The notes: generated by a model not told the origin, from the letters alone. Positions 41,862-50,827 are shown, numbered from the stretch's first letter. The stretch: DNA of 64,000 nucleotides from JACPLR01 sp041649295 (GCA_041649295.1 JBAZNI010000002.1:124001-188000); one strand, 5' to 3'. A program made the numbers and translations.

Positions 41862-42002
41862 TTTAGCGCCACTCTACATAAATGCCTCTAAAACAGGATA
41901 TTTAAACCTTATGTTTGGTGTAATTGGTTAGTGGTTACAATAGAAAGGTTTAAAAGGGTTTTTATAAAATTAATCTGCTAATTTCATTACCTAAATATAG
42001 GT

Positions 42003-42938
42003 TTATTTTTTTACTTTTGAGCCTTTTTTCTCTATTTCAGAAATCTTCATTTTTTCATCTAAGCCAAGTTTTTCAAACAGCTCTTTGTATCTGTTCCTTA
42101 TTGTAACCTCTGTAATCCCTGCTACATCTGCAACTTCTCTCTGTGTTTTTTTCTCGTCGTTAAGGAGAGCTGCTACATATAGTGCTGCAGCTGCAATTCC
42201 TGCAGGGCCTCTTCCAGATGTTAATTCTTCTTCATCTGCTTTTTTTAGTATTTTAAGAGCGTGCTGTTGTGTTTTAGGTGATAAATGGAGTATACTTGAG
42301 AATCTTGAAATGTAGTCATTTGGAGCAGAAGCAGCAACTTTAATTGGCATTCTTCTTATTATGAATCTGTATGTTCTTCCAATTTCTTTTCTTTCTATAT
42401 CTGAAGCGTGTGCAATTTCATCTAATGTTCTTGGAATGTTGTAAGAACGGCATGCTGCGTAAATACAAGCAGCTATAACAGATTCCATGCTTCTTCCTCT
42501 TACAAATCCTCTTTGCAGAACATAATTGTAAATTCTTGCAGCCTCATCCCCCACGACATTTGGAAGATTTAAGAAAGCTGAAACTCTTCTAAGCTCTGCC
42601 ATTGCTAATCTTAAATTTCTTTCAATACTTGTAGAAACTCTTTCCTGCCATTTTTTTAATCTTAAGAATTTTCTTGTTTGTTTTGTATCTAGTTTGTAAA
42701 TATCAGAAATCTCTCCTACATTTGTTGTTAATCCTTTGTCAAATTTCTGCATTGACATTGGAGCTCCTCCTCTTCCTTTTTTCTCTGATTTGTCAAATTT
42801 TCCAGATAAATCAATTCCAGTATCAACCATTTTTTCTTCAATAAGAAGTCCACAATCATTGCAAATCAACTCTCCTTTTTCGTCGTCATAAGTAAGGTTA
42901 ATGCTGTTACATTCAGGACATCGCTTTATATTTGGCAT
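42003..42938 (-). CDS. tfb: Transcription initiation factor TFB
   Basis: A 311-aa protein. Zinc ribbon CPEC ... CNDC (res. 8-31), a B-finger linker with GGAPMS, and two cyclin folds (about 110-200 and 205-300) ending with the HTH that reads the BRE (TQREVADVAGITEVTIRNRYKEL). It recruits RNA polymerase to TBP-bound promoters. Autonomous gene with an upstream TATA (TTTATAAAGG on its strand). Confidence 0.96.
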   Translation of the reverse strand: MPNIKRCPECNSINLTYDDEKGELICNDCGLLIEEKMVDTGIDLSGKFDKSEKKGRGGAPMSMQKFDKGLTTNVGEISDIYKLDTKQTRKFLRLKKWQERVSTSIERNLRLAMAELRRVSAFLNLPNVVGDEAARIYNYVLQRGFVRGRSMESVIAACIYAACRSYNIPRTLDEIAHASDIERKEIGRTYRFIIRRMPIKVAASAPNDYISRFSSILHLSPKTQQHALKILKKADEEELTSGRGPAGIAAAALYVAALLNDEKKTQREVADVAGITEVTIRNRYKELFEKLGLDEKMKISEIEKKGSKVKK

Positions 42939-43065
42939 TTTAAGTTAAGTAGATAGTTTTATAAAGGTAATATAGAAAGGTTTAAAAAGGTTTGGATTAC
43001 GATGGATTTGTGTAATGAGTAAATTAGAACAAAAAGAATTTAAATCCTAGAACCAGTTTAAATAT

Positions 43066-43359
43066 ATGAAAAGAGGATTTGACTTCTGGGATTTTCTTAT
43101 TTTTATTGGGGTAATTATAATTCTTGGATGGGCTTTATTAAAAACATTAGGAATTATTAATTCTCCAATTTGGTTGGAAATGATGCCTTATTATGGGGCA
43201 GGATTAGCAGGGCTTGGGGGCGCATATAAGCTTGGGAAAATAATGAATGGTGTTGAAAGATTACTTAGAATAGAAGAGAGATTTAATAAACTAGAACATA
43301 CCCATAATATGTGCATAGATGGAAAGTTAAATGGGAGTCCATACAAAGGCAAACATTAA
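43066..43359 (+). CDS. Small membrane protein with two TMs
   Basis: A 97-aa protein: TM1 about residues 10-28 and a second hydrophobic, Gly-rich stretch about 38-55 (PYYGAGLAGLGGAYKLG), then a helical tail with HTHNMCIDGK. No function identified. A TTTAAATATATG promoter-like element abuts the start. Confidence 0.55.
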   Translation: MKRGFDFWDFLIFIGVIIILGWALLKTLGIINSPIWLEMMPYYGAGLAGLGGAYKLGKIMNGVERLLRIEERFNKLEHTHNMCIDGKLNGSPYKGKH

Positions 43360-43366
43360 TCTATTT

Positions 43367-43735
43367 TTAATCAATTAGAATACCTTGAACAGAACCTTCT
43401 TGACTTGGGCGGTTTGTTATTCTTACTTTTCTATTGTCTTCTGTTTCAATAATTGCTCCTTTTGTAAGAACATTTTGTCTTGCTAAGAAACGATTTGAAG
43501 GTGTTTCAATAACATTTTTTATAGAATATACTTTTGTTTTGTGTGTTTTTGGATCAGTGACATTTACTTTATTTGCTCCCAGTAAAACTGATTTTTCATT
43601 TCCCCCTCTTGTTCTTATTGTTTTTCTTTTAGTTTCTTTTAGTTTCACGATTCTTGGCTGTCTGACTAATTCATACTTTTTCTTTTTTTTGCTCCTATGA
43701 TATTTCCCACCGGTTGTTTTTCTTCCATAATCCAT
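43367..43735 (-). CDS. rps8e: Ribosomal protein S8e
   Basis: A 122-aa protein. YGRKTTGGKYHRSKKKKKYEL, RTRGGNEKSVLL and NRFLARQNVLTKGAIIET are the family blocks, ending SQEGSVQGILID. It binds the small ribosomal subunit. Length is normal for archaea. Confidence 0.95.
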   Translation of the reverse strand: MDYGRKTTGGKYHRSKKKKKYELVRQPRIVKLKETKRKTIRTRGGNEKSVLLGANKVNVTDPKTHKTKVYSIKNVIETPSNRFLARQNVLTKGAIIETEDNRKVRITNRPSQEGSVQGILID

Positions 43736-43869
43736 ATTGATTTATCAAAAAGTTGATTTAAATATCTTTCTAGCAAGAAATTTATCAGATAATACGAGAT
43801 TAATTTGCTGTTTTTATAAAAATTTTTATACATACAAAGATTTAAAAACTTTTGAATTTAGATGAGAGT

Positions 43870-44121
43870 ATGGCAAATGGAATTGAAAGACCTCTCGACC
43901 TTTTAAACAATTCGAAGGGAAAAGAAATTTTGGTCCAATTGAAAGGAGAAAAGCAGTTCGTAGGAACTTTGCTTGCATTTGATATCCACATAAATATTGT
44001 GCTGGATAATGCAAAAGAAATGCAGGACGGCGAATTAAAAAGAAGTTATGGACTAACATTTTTAAGAGGAGATACAATTGTGTTTATATCTCCAGCTTCG
44101 CGTGTTGGGAAGTCTGATTAG
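43870..44121 (+). CDS. Sm-like (LSm) RNA-binding protein
   Basis: An 83-aa protein from ATG 43870; the longer frame needs a TTG. RPLDLLNNSKGKEILVQLKG and FVGTLLAFDIHINIVLDNAKE form the Sm1 motif, and LRGDTIVFISP the Sm2 motif. These proteins form heptameric rings on U-rich RNA. Single-domain size is as expected. TATA-like TTTTTATACAT is about 35 bases upstream. Confidence 0.93.
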   Translation: MANGIERPLDLLNNSKGKEILVQLKGEKQFVGTLLAFDIHINIVLDNAKEMQDGELKRSYGLTFLRGDTIVFISPASRVGKSD

Positions 44122-44221
44122 TTGTCCTTTTTTTTAATTTATGGATGCCTGTTTCTAGGTGTCTAATAGATAGTGAGAACTTTATTGGAAATGTTTTTAA
44201 ACAAGCTATTTATTTAATGAA

Positions 44222-44617
44222 ATGAAAAAAAAACAGAGAATATCAGTTTTGTTTGTGGATGATTCATATATTGCTGTCAATTCATGGAGGGGGGTATTAG
44301 AAAGCAGGGGTTATGATGCGATTTCCTATTCTAACTTTGAGGATGCAACAAACGCTATTGAAGATGGTTTGGAATTTGATATTGCTATTGTTGACAGAGG
44401 TGAGGAAAGAGCAGATGGTTCTCTTAGTTGTTCGTCTGGAGATGCTCTGATTCAATTAATTGGCAATAAGTTCCCTGGCAAACCAGTTATTCCGATTTCA
44501 GGATATGCTACTGATTGTCCTTATACAAACATTCCTGTTCTTGTAAAACCATTTTTTGTAGATGAGTTTGAAAGAACAATAGCTCAAATTGTTTTAAATA
44601 CTGGGTTAGGAAGATAA
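44222..44617 (+). CDS. Orphan receiver-domain (CheY-like) protein
   Basis: A 131-aa single receiver domain: acidic pair D13-D14 (FVDDS), phospho-acceptor D58 (AIVDRG), S93 (PISGYA) and K109 (LVKPF). All the key positions are conserved, so phosphorylation is plausible. No histidine kinase and no output domain are visible in the window. It probably acts by binding another protein. ATG start with a weak TATA. Confidence 0.85.
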   Translation: MKKKQRISVLFVDDSYIAVNSWRGVLESRGYDAISYSNFEDATNAIEDGLEFDIAIVDRGEERADGSLSCSSGDALIQLIGNKFPGKPVIPISGYATDCPYTNIPVLVKPFFVDEFERTIAQIVLNTGLGR

Positions 44618-44684
44618 GTCTTATATAGAACAAGATTTCTTTTGCTTTCATTAAATTTATTAATATTGTTTTCTTGTAAATAAT

Positions 44685-45587
44685 ATGGCAGATAAAATTA
44701 AAGTTGTTTTTTTAGGAAGTGGAAGTGCTGTGCCGACAGCTGAAAGAAATCACCCAGCTGTGCTTTTAAAATACAAAAATGAGAATATTTTATTTGATTG
44801 CGGAGAAGGAACTCAAAGGCAGTTTAGGAAAGCAAAAATAAGTATTTGTAAATTAACAAAATTATTCATAACACATTGGCATGGAGACCATGTTTTGGGA
44901 ATACCAGGATTATTGCAAACACTTGCTTTCAATGATTATAACAGGAAACTTCAGATTTACGGGCCAAAAGGAACTAAAAAATATCTTGATGAAATATTTA
45001 AAATTTTTATGCCTGTGAAAAAGATTTATTTTGAAGTTAGAGAATTGGATGGAGGAACTGCTTTTGAAACAATTGATTTTAAAATTTTATCTCATACCGT
45101 AAGACATAATACTCCTTGTTTAGCTTATAGTTTTATTGAAAAAGGCAATTTAAGAATTGACAAGAAGAAATTAGATAAATTGAACATTGGAAATTCTCCG
45201 TTAATTAAAAAGTTAAAAGAAGAAAAAGATGTGGTTATTAAGGGCAAGAAATTAAAATTTAAGGATTTAACTTATCGACAGATGGAGAAAAAAATTGTCA
45301 TTATGTCAGATACAAAGTATTTTAACGGCATAGAAAAAATTCCTGAAGATGCAGATTTGCTTGTTATAGAATCAACTTATTTAGATGAAGAAGAACTTGC
45401 AAATGATAATTATCATTTAACTGTTTTACAAAGTGCTAATATTGCAAAAAAAGCAAAAGTAAAAAAATTGATTTTAACTCATTTAAGCCAGAAGCATCAA
45501 AAAAATAAAGATGAATTTATTAAAATAGCTAAGAAGCATTTTAAAAATTCAGATGTTGCTGAGGATTTAATGAGTGTAGAGGTATAA
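44685..45587 (+). CDS. rnz: Ribonuclease Z
   Basis: A 300-aa metallo-beta-lactamase fold. LGSGSAVPTAERNHPA at the start and the metal motif THWHGDHVLGIPGL, with NTPCLAYSF and a C-terminal LTHLSQKH, identify RNase Z. It cleaves the 3' trailer from pre-tRNAs. This is relevant to the unusual tRNA trailers at 18.3 and 46.0 kb. Confidence 0.94.
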   Translation: MADKIKVVFLGSGSAVPTAERNHPAVLLKYKNENILFDCGEGTQRQFRKAKISICKLTKLFITHWHGDHVLGIPGLLQTLAFNDYNRKLQIYGPKGTKKYLDEIFKIFMPVKKIYFEVRELDGGTAFETIDFKILSHTVRHNTPCLAYSFIEKGNLRIDKKKLDKLNIGNSPLIKKLKEEKDVVIKGKKLKFKDLTYRQMEKKIVIMSDTKYFNGIEKIPEDADLLVIESTYLDEEELANDNYHLTVLQSANIAKKAKVKKLILTHLSQKHQKNKDEFIKIAKKHFKNSDVAEDLMSVEV

Positions 45588-45588
45588 A

Positions 45589-45792
45589 ATGGCAGGCAAT
45601 AATAGTTATGATCCTCTTCGTAGTTTTGTTTTTCAAGTAGTTATTGGCGAAAAGGAGTATGTTAGAAGGGACAATAATCCGGATGTTGCTGATAGAAATA
45701 TAGTGGAATTCCACAGTAAAACTGCCCCAATTGTCACTAATACTTCTAGGGGGGAAAGTTTAACCGGAGCTTATGAGAATTATAGTGTTTAA
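45589..45792 (+). CDS. Small hypothetical protein after RNase Z
   Basis: A 67-aa ORF whose ATG is one base past the rnz stop. Polar, no motif recognised (VFQVVIGEKEYVRRDNNPD). Its 3' end lies in a 29-base-period tandem duplication: GTTTAACC(G/A)GAGCTTATGAG at 45758-45777 and 45787-45806, so the stop codon is supplied by the second copy. Confidence 0.4.
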   Translation: MAGNNSYDPLRSFVFQVVIGEKEYVRRDNNPDVADRNIVEFHSKTAPIVTNTSRGESLTGAYENYSV

Positions 45793-45855
45793 CCAGAGCT
45801 TATGAGGTTTAGCAATTCAAAATGTTTATATATGATTTTTTGGTTGTATTTTTGA

Positions 45856-45989
45856 GCTCCCGTAGCTCAGCCTGGATAGAGCGATAGCCTTCTAGTGATG
45901 TGGGAAAACCTACGGTTTTCCTAACACTACCTTTCCCTTAAGGTAGAGAAGAAAGCTATAGGTCGCAGGTTCGAATCCTGTCGGGAGCA
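45856..45989 (+). tRNA. tRNA-Arg (anticodon TCT) with 59-nt intron
   Basis: Acceptor GCTCCCG/CGGGAGC with discriminator A. Anticodon stem ATAGC/GCTAT with loop CTTCTA-A gives TCT. The intron is about 45895-45953 at the 37/38 position and holds the stem GGAAAACC-tac-GGTTTTCC. TATA-like GTTTATATATG lies about 30 bases upstream. Two trailer repeats follow directly. Confidence 0.92.
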
Positions 45990-46150
45990 TTAACGGATTC
46001 GAAGTGCTCATGAAGCAAAGCTTCCTGGCAACTTATATTCTGTGAATCTAAGTAATCCTGTCGGGAGCATTAACGGATTCGAAGTGCTCATGAAGCAAAG
46101 CTTCCTGGCAACTTATATTCTGCGAATCTAAGTAATCTTGCAGGATATCT
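45974..46150 (+). repeat. Two tandem tRNA-trailer repeats with duplicated tRNA-Arg 3' ends
   Basis: AATCCTGTCGGGAGCATTAA, the tRNA-Arg 3' end, starts at 45974 and again at 46054; a third, degraded copy (AATCTTGCAGGATAT) starts at 46134. The period is exactly 80 bases. The repeated core is GGATTCGAAGTGCTCATGAA, then a GAAGC-aaa-GCTTC hairpin, CTGGCAACTTATATTCTG and (C/T)GAATCTAAGT. The core matches the tRNA-Gln trailer at 18275. From 46151 to 46261 I see only AT-rich sequence. Confidence 0.9.
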
Positions 46151-46261
46151 AGTTTATCAATTATAAAAGTAGAAAGAATTAATTACAGAAATTAAACTTC
46201 TTTATAGATTATTAAGTAAAGGATAATAGTAATTTAAAAAGGAAGTATTTTTTTATTTTTT

Positions 46262-46581
46262 ATGGCAGAAGAAATAATAAAACACCCATGTATATCTGGT
46301 TTTCCTTTTATTAAATTATCAGAAATACAAGAAGGTAGAAAAATGAGCTCTGGATTACGCGATGAAGTTGAAGTAATTGCTTGTTCCCCAGTTGAAGTTA
46401 GAGGGGGTCTTATTTTAATGTTCTTTTTGAAGAAGATGACAGGGTATTTATTCGCACTATGATGGGTAGGTCTGATAAGGTAACGGGTGTATGGGTTTAT
46501 GCTCGGGATGAAATAACAGAGTTAAAAGAAGCAGACCCAAATTATAAAAAAACCCAGAGTATTCTAAATAGGGTTGCTTGA
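46262..46581 (+). pseudogene. Frameshifted small gene
   Basis: ATG 46262 opens a frame that reads well to SPVEVRGG (through about 46413), then turns hydrophobic and stops at 46460. After the run GGGGG, the other frame continues as SYFNVLFEEDDRVFIRTMMG and on to NRVA and the stop TGA at 46579-46581. One extra G in that run would restore a 106-residue acidic soluble protein. It is therefore a one-base deletion, a sequencing error or a programmed shift. Family not recognised. Confidence 0.6.
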
Positions 46582-46693
46582 TATTATAAGAAAAGCTATA
46601 AGAGGTACTAACCAGATAATAAAATGTTATCATCTTGTTATAATTTATCAGGAAATTCAAATATTTTATAAAGCTGATATTCTTAAGTACTTT

Positions 46694-47284
46694 ATGGAAC
46701 AAAAGGGGGAGGATACTAAAGTATATTCATTAAGCCCTGTTGTTACTCGAATAAGGCAGTTAAATAATAATTATGTTGCAGTTGCTATTTATTTAGGGAT
46801 ATTATTGATTCTTGTTGAAATTTTTGCCTTATTTCTTTTAGATTTAAGCACTTTATTAGCACTTATATTTGGAGTATTTTTAATTATATGTTATGCAGTT
46901 GCATTATTCTTTCTTTTAGACCCTGAATTTTTGACTGAAATAAATAAAACAAAAGTTATTTCTTACCATCCTTCTCAAATTATTGCAGAACGCCAACCAG
47001 TGGTTAAAGAGCAACAGGCTCCGATTATCAAAGAGCAGATAAGGTATGTTGAAGTTCCTCGCGAAAAGATTGTTGAGAAGATTGTAGAAGTACCCAGGAA
47101 AAAATTAGTTATTCCTAAGTATGAATTTATCGGAAGTTCTGAAACTAAAGTATATCATAAGAGGTCATGCAGATTTAGGAAGTTAATAAAAAGAAAATAC
47201 CAAGTAAACAGCAATGATATAAAATACTTTACTTCAAAAAAGTATACCCCCTGCAAGGTTTGCTTGAAAAATAGTAAAAAGTGA
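46694..47284 (+). CDS. Membrane protein with C-terminal Ada-like zinc domain
   Basis: A 196-aa protein from ATG 46694, about 27 bases after TATTTTATAAAG; the longer frame starts at TTG. Two TMs (about 27-47 and 52-75), then a coiled, repetitive linker (VEVPREKIVEKIVEVPRKK). The C-terminal module is VYHKRSCRFRKLIK ... YTPCKVC, resembling the Ada-type zinc-binding fold attached to some secreted nucleases and competence proteins. Role unknown. Confidence 0.65.
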   Translation: MEQKGEDTKVYSLSPVVTRIRQLNNNYVAVAIYLGILLILVEIFALFLLDLSTLLALIFGVFLIICYAVALFFLLDPEFLTEINKTKVISYHPSQIIAERQPVVKEQQAPIIKEQIRYVEVPREKIVEKIVEVPRKKLVIPKYEFIGSSETKVYHKRSCRFRKLIKRKYQVNSNDIKYFTSKKYTPCKVCLKNSKK

Positions 47285-47350
47285 TTTAATAATTTCTGTT
47301 AAAATTAAACAACAATATATTTAAATAATTGATAGGCTCTTTGATTTTGT

Positions 47351-47422
47351 GCGCGGATGGCACAATGGTACTGCGTTCGCCTGCAGAGCGAATTTTCCTG
47401 GGTTCGATTCCCAGTCCGCGCT
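47351..47422 (+). tRNA. tRNA-Cys (anticodon GCA)
   Basis: Acceptor GCGCGGA/TCCGCGC with discriminator T (U73, a tRNA-Cys identity element). Anticodon stem TTCGC/GCGAA encloses CTGCAGA, giving GCA. The T-arm contains GGGTTCGATTCCC. Followed by a T run, a likely terminator, and then the NUDIX gene nine bases on. Confidence 0.94.
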
Positions 47423-47430
47423 TTTTTAAA

Positions 47431-47838
47431 ATGAAACAAAAGTCAATCTCACTGGTTCTCTTTTATGATTGTAAGGGGAATATATTGATTCAGGATAGGA
47501 GAGAGAATAGTAAATTCGGAGAAGATTATAATTTATTTGGAGGTAAAATTTTGGAAGGGGAAACTCCGGATGAAGCAATAATCCGGGAAGTTAAAGAGGA
47601 ATTGGGGTATAATTTAAAACAATTTAGGTTGTTTAATTATGTCAGCAAATACGTAGCATGCTTAGACACTCAACTTGAACGGTTTGTTTTTCTTGCTTTG
47701 ATGCCTTCTTTAGATGAGTTTAAATGTGTTGATGGAAGAGCAGAAATAATTCGAATTGAAGATAGTTTTGATTTAAAATTAATCCCCGGAAATGAGGGGT
47801 TATTGAGAGAGATTTATGAACATTTTAAAAATGGCTAA
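47431..47838 (+). CDS. NUDIX hydrolase
   Basis: A 135-aa protein from ATG 47431; the longer open frame crosses tRNA-Cys and is not coding. The NUDIX box GGKILEGETPDEAI + REVKEELG is complete (GX5EX7REUXEEXGU). The family hydrolyses nucleoside diphosphates linked to X; the start RRENSKFGEDYN suggests a sanitising or ADP-ribose type enzyme, not specified further. Convergent with the next gene, with a 4-base overlap at the stops. Confidence 0.88.
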   Translation: MKQKSISLVLFYDCKGNILIQDRRENSKFGEDYNLFGGKILEGETPDEAIIREVKEELGYNLKQFRLFNYVSKYVACLDTQLERFVFLALMPSLDEFKCVDGRAEIIRIEDSFDLKLIPGNEGLLREIYEHFKNG

Positions 47839-48608
47839 TTATTTAATTTTTTCCTATAATGCCGCTCAATTGCCAAAAGAATTGTGGTTGAAATAACACA
47901 AAAAACAAAGATATAGAGAAAACTACTGCTTTTTGTAAAACTATATGCTCCAGCATTTACATTTTCAGGGCTAATGCTTGTTATTAAAGAGCCACCATTG
48001 GTTTTTTTGTTTAAGATACCAATAGCGCCCCCAGTCAAACTCACTTCTCCCCATGCTCCGGTTGTTTTGCCATCACTTACTTTAACATTATAAACACCAT
48101 TGGGAGCAATTAATCTTAATTCTGCTGACTCTCCGATATTTAATTCAATTGTTTTTTCTCCTATTGTATCTCCAATAGCAACTTGAATTTTTTCATTGTA
48201 AAAGGTATTCCCAGTATTTGTTATTTTTAATATATCTTCATTTAATTCAAAATTAACCATTTCTTTTTCTTTTATACTAAAGATAGTCGTTGCTTTTTCC
48301 CCTTCTTCTTCTTCTGCGATTATTTTCCACATTCCCCCAAGAGTATTTTCACCAAGAGAAACTTCAACAAACTCATTTGTTTGAATGTCTTTAGTTATTT
48401 GGTTTTTTATAGAATCTTCAAAAACAACAAATATCTGTTTATTAATTGGATTGCTATTTTCATCAAGAAGAGATACTTTTAATGTTATATTATTTCCTGC
48501 TCCAAATTCTTCACCCATTGTAAAAATTTCTATTTTAGATAAATCTGCAAATACTGCAGGCAATAGAATAATCATAGCAAATATAACTACTGATAATTTT
48601 TTATCCAT
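47835..48608 (-). CDS. Secreted beta-rich protein with C-terminal TM
   Basis: A 257-aa protein from ATG 48608 (MDKKLSVV...). Signal segment of about 20 residues ending VFAD, then two beta-sandwich-like regions: GAGNNITLKVSLLDENSNPI and TNTGNTFYNEKIQVAIG ... AELRLIAPNGVYNVKV. These resemble Ig-like/CARDB modules. A C-terminal TM (about 230-250) is followed by basic residues. Probably a surface anchor protein. Divergent from the 48691 gene. Confidence 0.65.
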   Translation of the reverse strand: MDKKLSVVIFAMIILLPAVFADLSKIEIFTMGEEFGAGNNITLKVSLLDENSNPINKQIFVVFEDSIKNQITKDIQTNEFVEVSLGENTLGGMWKIIAEEEEGEKATTIFSIKEKEMVNFELNEDILKITNTGNTFYNEKIQVAIGDTIGEKTIELNIGESAELRLIAPNGVYNVKVSDGKTTGAWGEVSLTGGAIGILNKKTNGGSLITSISPENVNAGAYSFTKSSSFLYIFVFCVISTTILLAIERHYRKKLNN

Positions 48609-48690
48609 ATTTAAATAAAATGGGAACATTATATAAACATTTCTTAAACTTTTAATAAACTATTTAAATCAAACTTTTCTTTATTTAACA

Positions 48691-50703
48691 ATGGGAAAGG
48701 AGGGGGCTGCACTTATTATCAGTATTATGTTGCTGGGGGTTGTTTGTGCACTTTCTTTTACAGATACTGGTCAGGAGAATTTCAGCTTTGGAATTTATAA
48801 TAATACAGAATATAATGGGAGTGCGATTATTTTATGTCCTGGAAATTTATCCGGAACTTATACAAGCAAAATTTTTGATGCAGAAGTTGGGTCTATCTGG
48901 AAGGATTTAGCCTGGCAAAAAAAGAGTTACAACCCTTATAATTCTTCATTAACTTCAGTTTTTCATTCAAGAAGAAATAGATCTGAGGTTTTTAACCTCG
49001 ATAACATTTATTATTCAGCAGATATGAGGGACTTAAATAAAAATCTTTACCTTAATTTTTCAGCCACTTTACTGGATAATTCAGTGATTAAGTTTTATGC
49101 TAAGAAAAGCAAGGGATTAACTATTGGGATTTATTCACAGGATGATCCATCTGGAAGCACCGCTCTTGGGAATCTTTCTATTACTTCTGTGTCTGGCGAG
49201 TGGTATAATATAACATTGAATATATCAAGCCCTACAAGTAATATTTGGATTGGAGAGGGAAGTAAAAGTGAAAAAAATCCAAAAGATGACTTTGATTATA
49301 TTTTTGCAGAAGTTCCCGGAACAAATATAACACTTTTGGCAAGAAACTGTTCTCAAGATAATTGCTCTGATAGCATATGGCAAGAGATTAATTTTTCTAA
49401 TATTCAATTATCCGGCAGATATTTTCAATATATAATATTTTTTGAAAGTCCGGATAAAACTATAACTCCTTATTTTCAAGGAATTGAATTTAATTATACA
49501 ATTATTAATTTTCCGCCAATTATTTATATTTATTCTCCAGAAGAAAGAATTTATGAGTATAATGAGTCTTTAAGTTTGAATTTTAGCGTTAGTGATGAAG
49601 ATAACAATCTTGATAGTTGCTGGTATAATCTAGAGGGCGAAGAAAATATTAGTTTAGTTAACTGCCAAAATATTACATTTAATCTTTCCGAGGGCAATCA
49701 TGTTCTTTTTTTGTATGCTAATGACAGTTATGGCGAGGAAGCAAATAATTCTGTCAATTTTTCAGTAAGCATACCTGTTGCAATCCCTATTACTAGAGAT
49801 TTAAGCGGAGGAGGGGGGGGCAGCGGTGGCGGAAGTAGTGGTGGCGGAAGTAGTGACGGAAATTTGGGAAATAACTTTGATGAGAGTGTGATAAACAGCA
49901 GTTTGGAGGATTTAATAATTAGTAATTTAAGTTTTGTAAATATTCCCAGTGTGCTTGTAAATCCTGGAGAATCTAAAGAATTAAGGTTGATTGCTAGAAA
50001 TACCGGAGAGAACTATCTTAATCTTTGCAAATTAAAAGGGACAGGGGCATATAATTCATGGATAACTTCTAATGAATTGGGGAATATAAACAGCGGACAA
50101 TCTTATGAATTCATATTTAATTTAAATATTCCAGAATCAACTTCTCCTGGAGAATATTATCCAAGAATTGTGGTTGAATGTGAGAAATCATCAGAATCAA
50201 CAGAATTTGTAATTAATGTTCTTGATAAAAAATTAGAGTTTGATTTAGTTGAAGCAAGAAGAATTGATAAAGGAAATATTAAAGTTAAGTATATAATGAA
50301 AGAATCTTCTGGTATTAATCAGGAGGTTAAAATCCAGTTTTTATTTTATGATTCTGAAAATCAAAAAATTACAGAGTATTATGATGATAAGTTCATCGCC
50401 GCTGGTTCAGAAAATGAGTTTGAATCTTTAATCCCTATAAACAGTGATATTGAGGGTTCTGTAAGCCTGCTTATTAATTTTAATTCGGAAATTTACTCTA
50501 GTTTTGTCCAGGAAAATGTTATGATAGGCTCTCCTATAAGTGGTTTTGCAATTTTTTCAAGAGCATCTGGAAGAGGTATAACCCTTAGTGTTGTTTTTGC
50601 AGTTATCTTCTTAATTTTTGCAACTATCTTAATTATAAGGATTTATAACTTTAGAAAAAGAGCTGGGCATATAAGGGGCTATAGAAAAAGGAAAAAGCAT
50701 TAG
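48691..50703 (+). CDS. Large cell-surface protein with Gly/Ser linker and C-terminal TM
   Basis: A 670-aa protein: signal segment at residues 5-21, an Asn/Ser/Thr-rich beta ectodomain with many N-x-S/T sites, an Ig-like part (PPIIYIYSPEERIYEYNESL), a flexible linker GGGGGSGGGSSGGGSS (about 373-388), and a second beta domain with VNPGESKELRLIARNTGENY, like NEW3/CARDB. SPISGFAIF then precedes a TM (about 628-650) and an Arg/Lys-rich tail. Probably glycosylated and surface displayed. No enzymatic motif. Confidence 0.7.
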   Translation: MGKEGAALIISIMLLGVVCALSFTDTGQENFSFGIYNNTEYNGSAIILCPGNLSGTYTSKIFDAEVGSIWKDLAWQKKSYNPYNSSLTSVFHSRRNRSEVFNLDNIYYSADMRDLNKNLYLNFSATLLDNSVIKFYAKKSKGLTIGIYSQDDPSGSTALGNLSITSVSGEWYNITLNISSPTSNIWIGEGSKSEKNPKDDFDYIFAEVPGTNITLLARNCSQDNCSDSIWQEINFSNIQLSGRYFQYIIFFESPDKTITPYFQGIEFNYTIINFPPIIYIYSPEERIYEYNESLSLNFSVSDEDNNLDSCWYNLEGEENISLVNCQNITFNLSEGNHVLFLYANDSYGEEANNSVNFSVSIPVAIPITRDLSGGGGGSGGGSSGGGSSDGNLGNNFDESVINSSLEDLIISNLSFVNIPSVLVNPGESKELRLIARNTGENYLNLCKLKGTGAYNSWITSNELGNINSGQSYEFIFNLNIPESTSPGEYYPRIVVECEKSSESTEFVINVLDKKLEFDLVEARRIDKGNIKVKYIMKESSGINQEVKIQFLFYDSENQKITEYYDDKFIAAGSENEFESLIPINSDIEGSVSLLINFNSEIYSSFVQENVMIGSPISGFAIFSRASGRGITLSVVFAVIFLIFATILIIRIYNFRKRAGHIRGYRKRKKH

Positions 50704-50827
50704 TTTTTTAGTGTGTAGAATGTAATAAATAATTTCGGGGGGAAATGCAAGGCAACTATAATTTATTTTTAATTGACTTATTTTTGTAGCATTAACATTC
50801 CCATTTATTTTTAGTTTCTGTACAAAC

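Noticed and set aside
47329..47430. Upstream extension of the NUDIX gene
   Set aside because: These codons are the tRNA-Cys gene; the ATG at 47431 starts the normal NUDIX fold.
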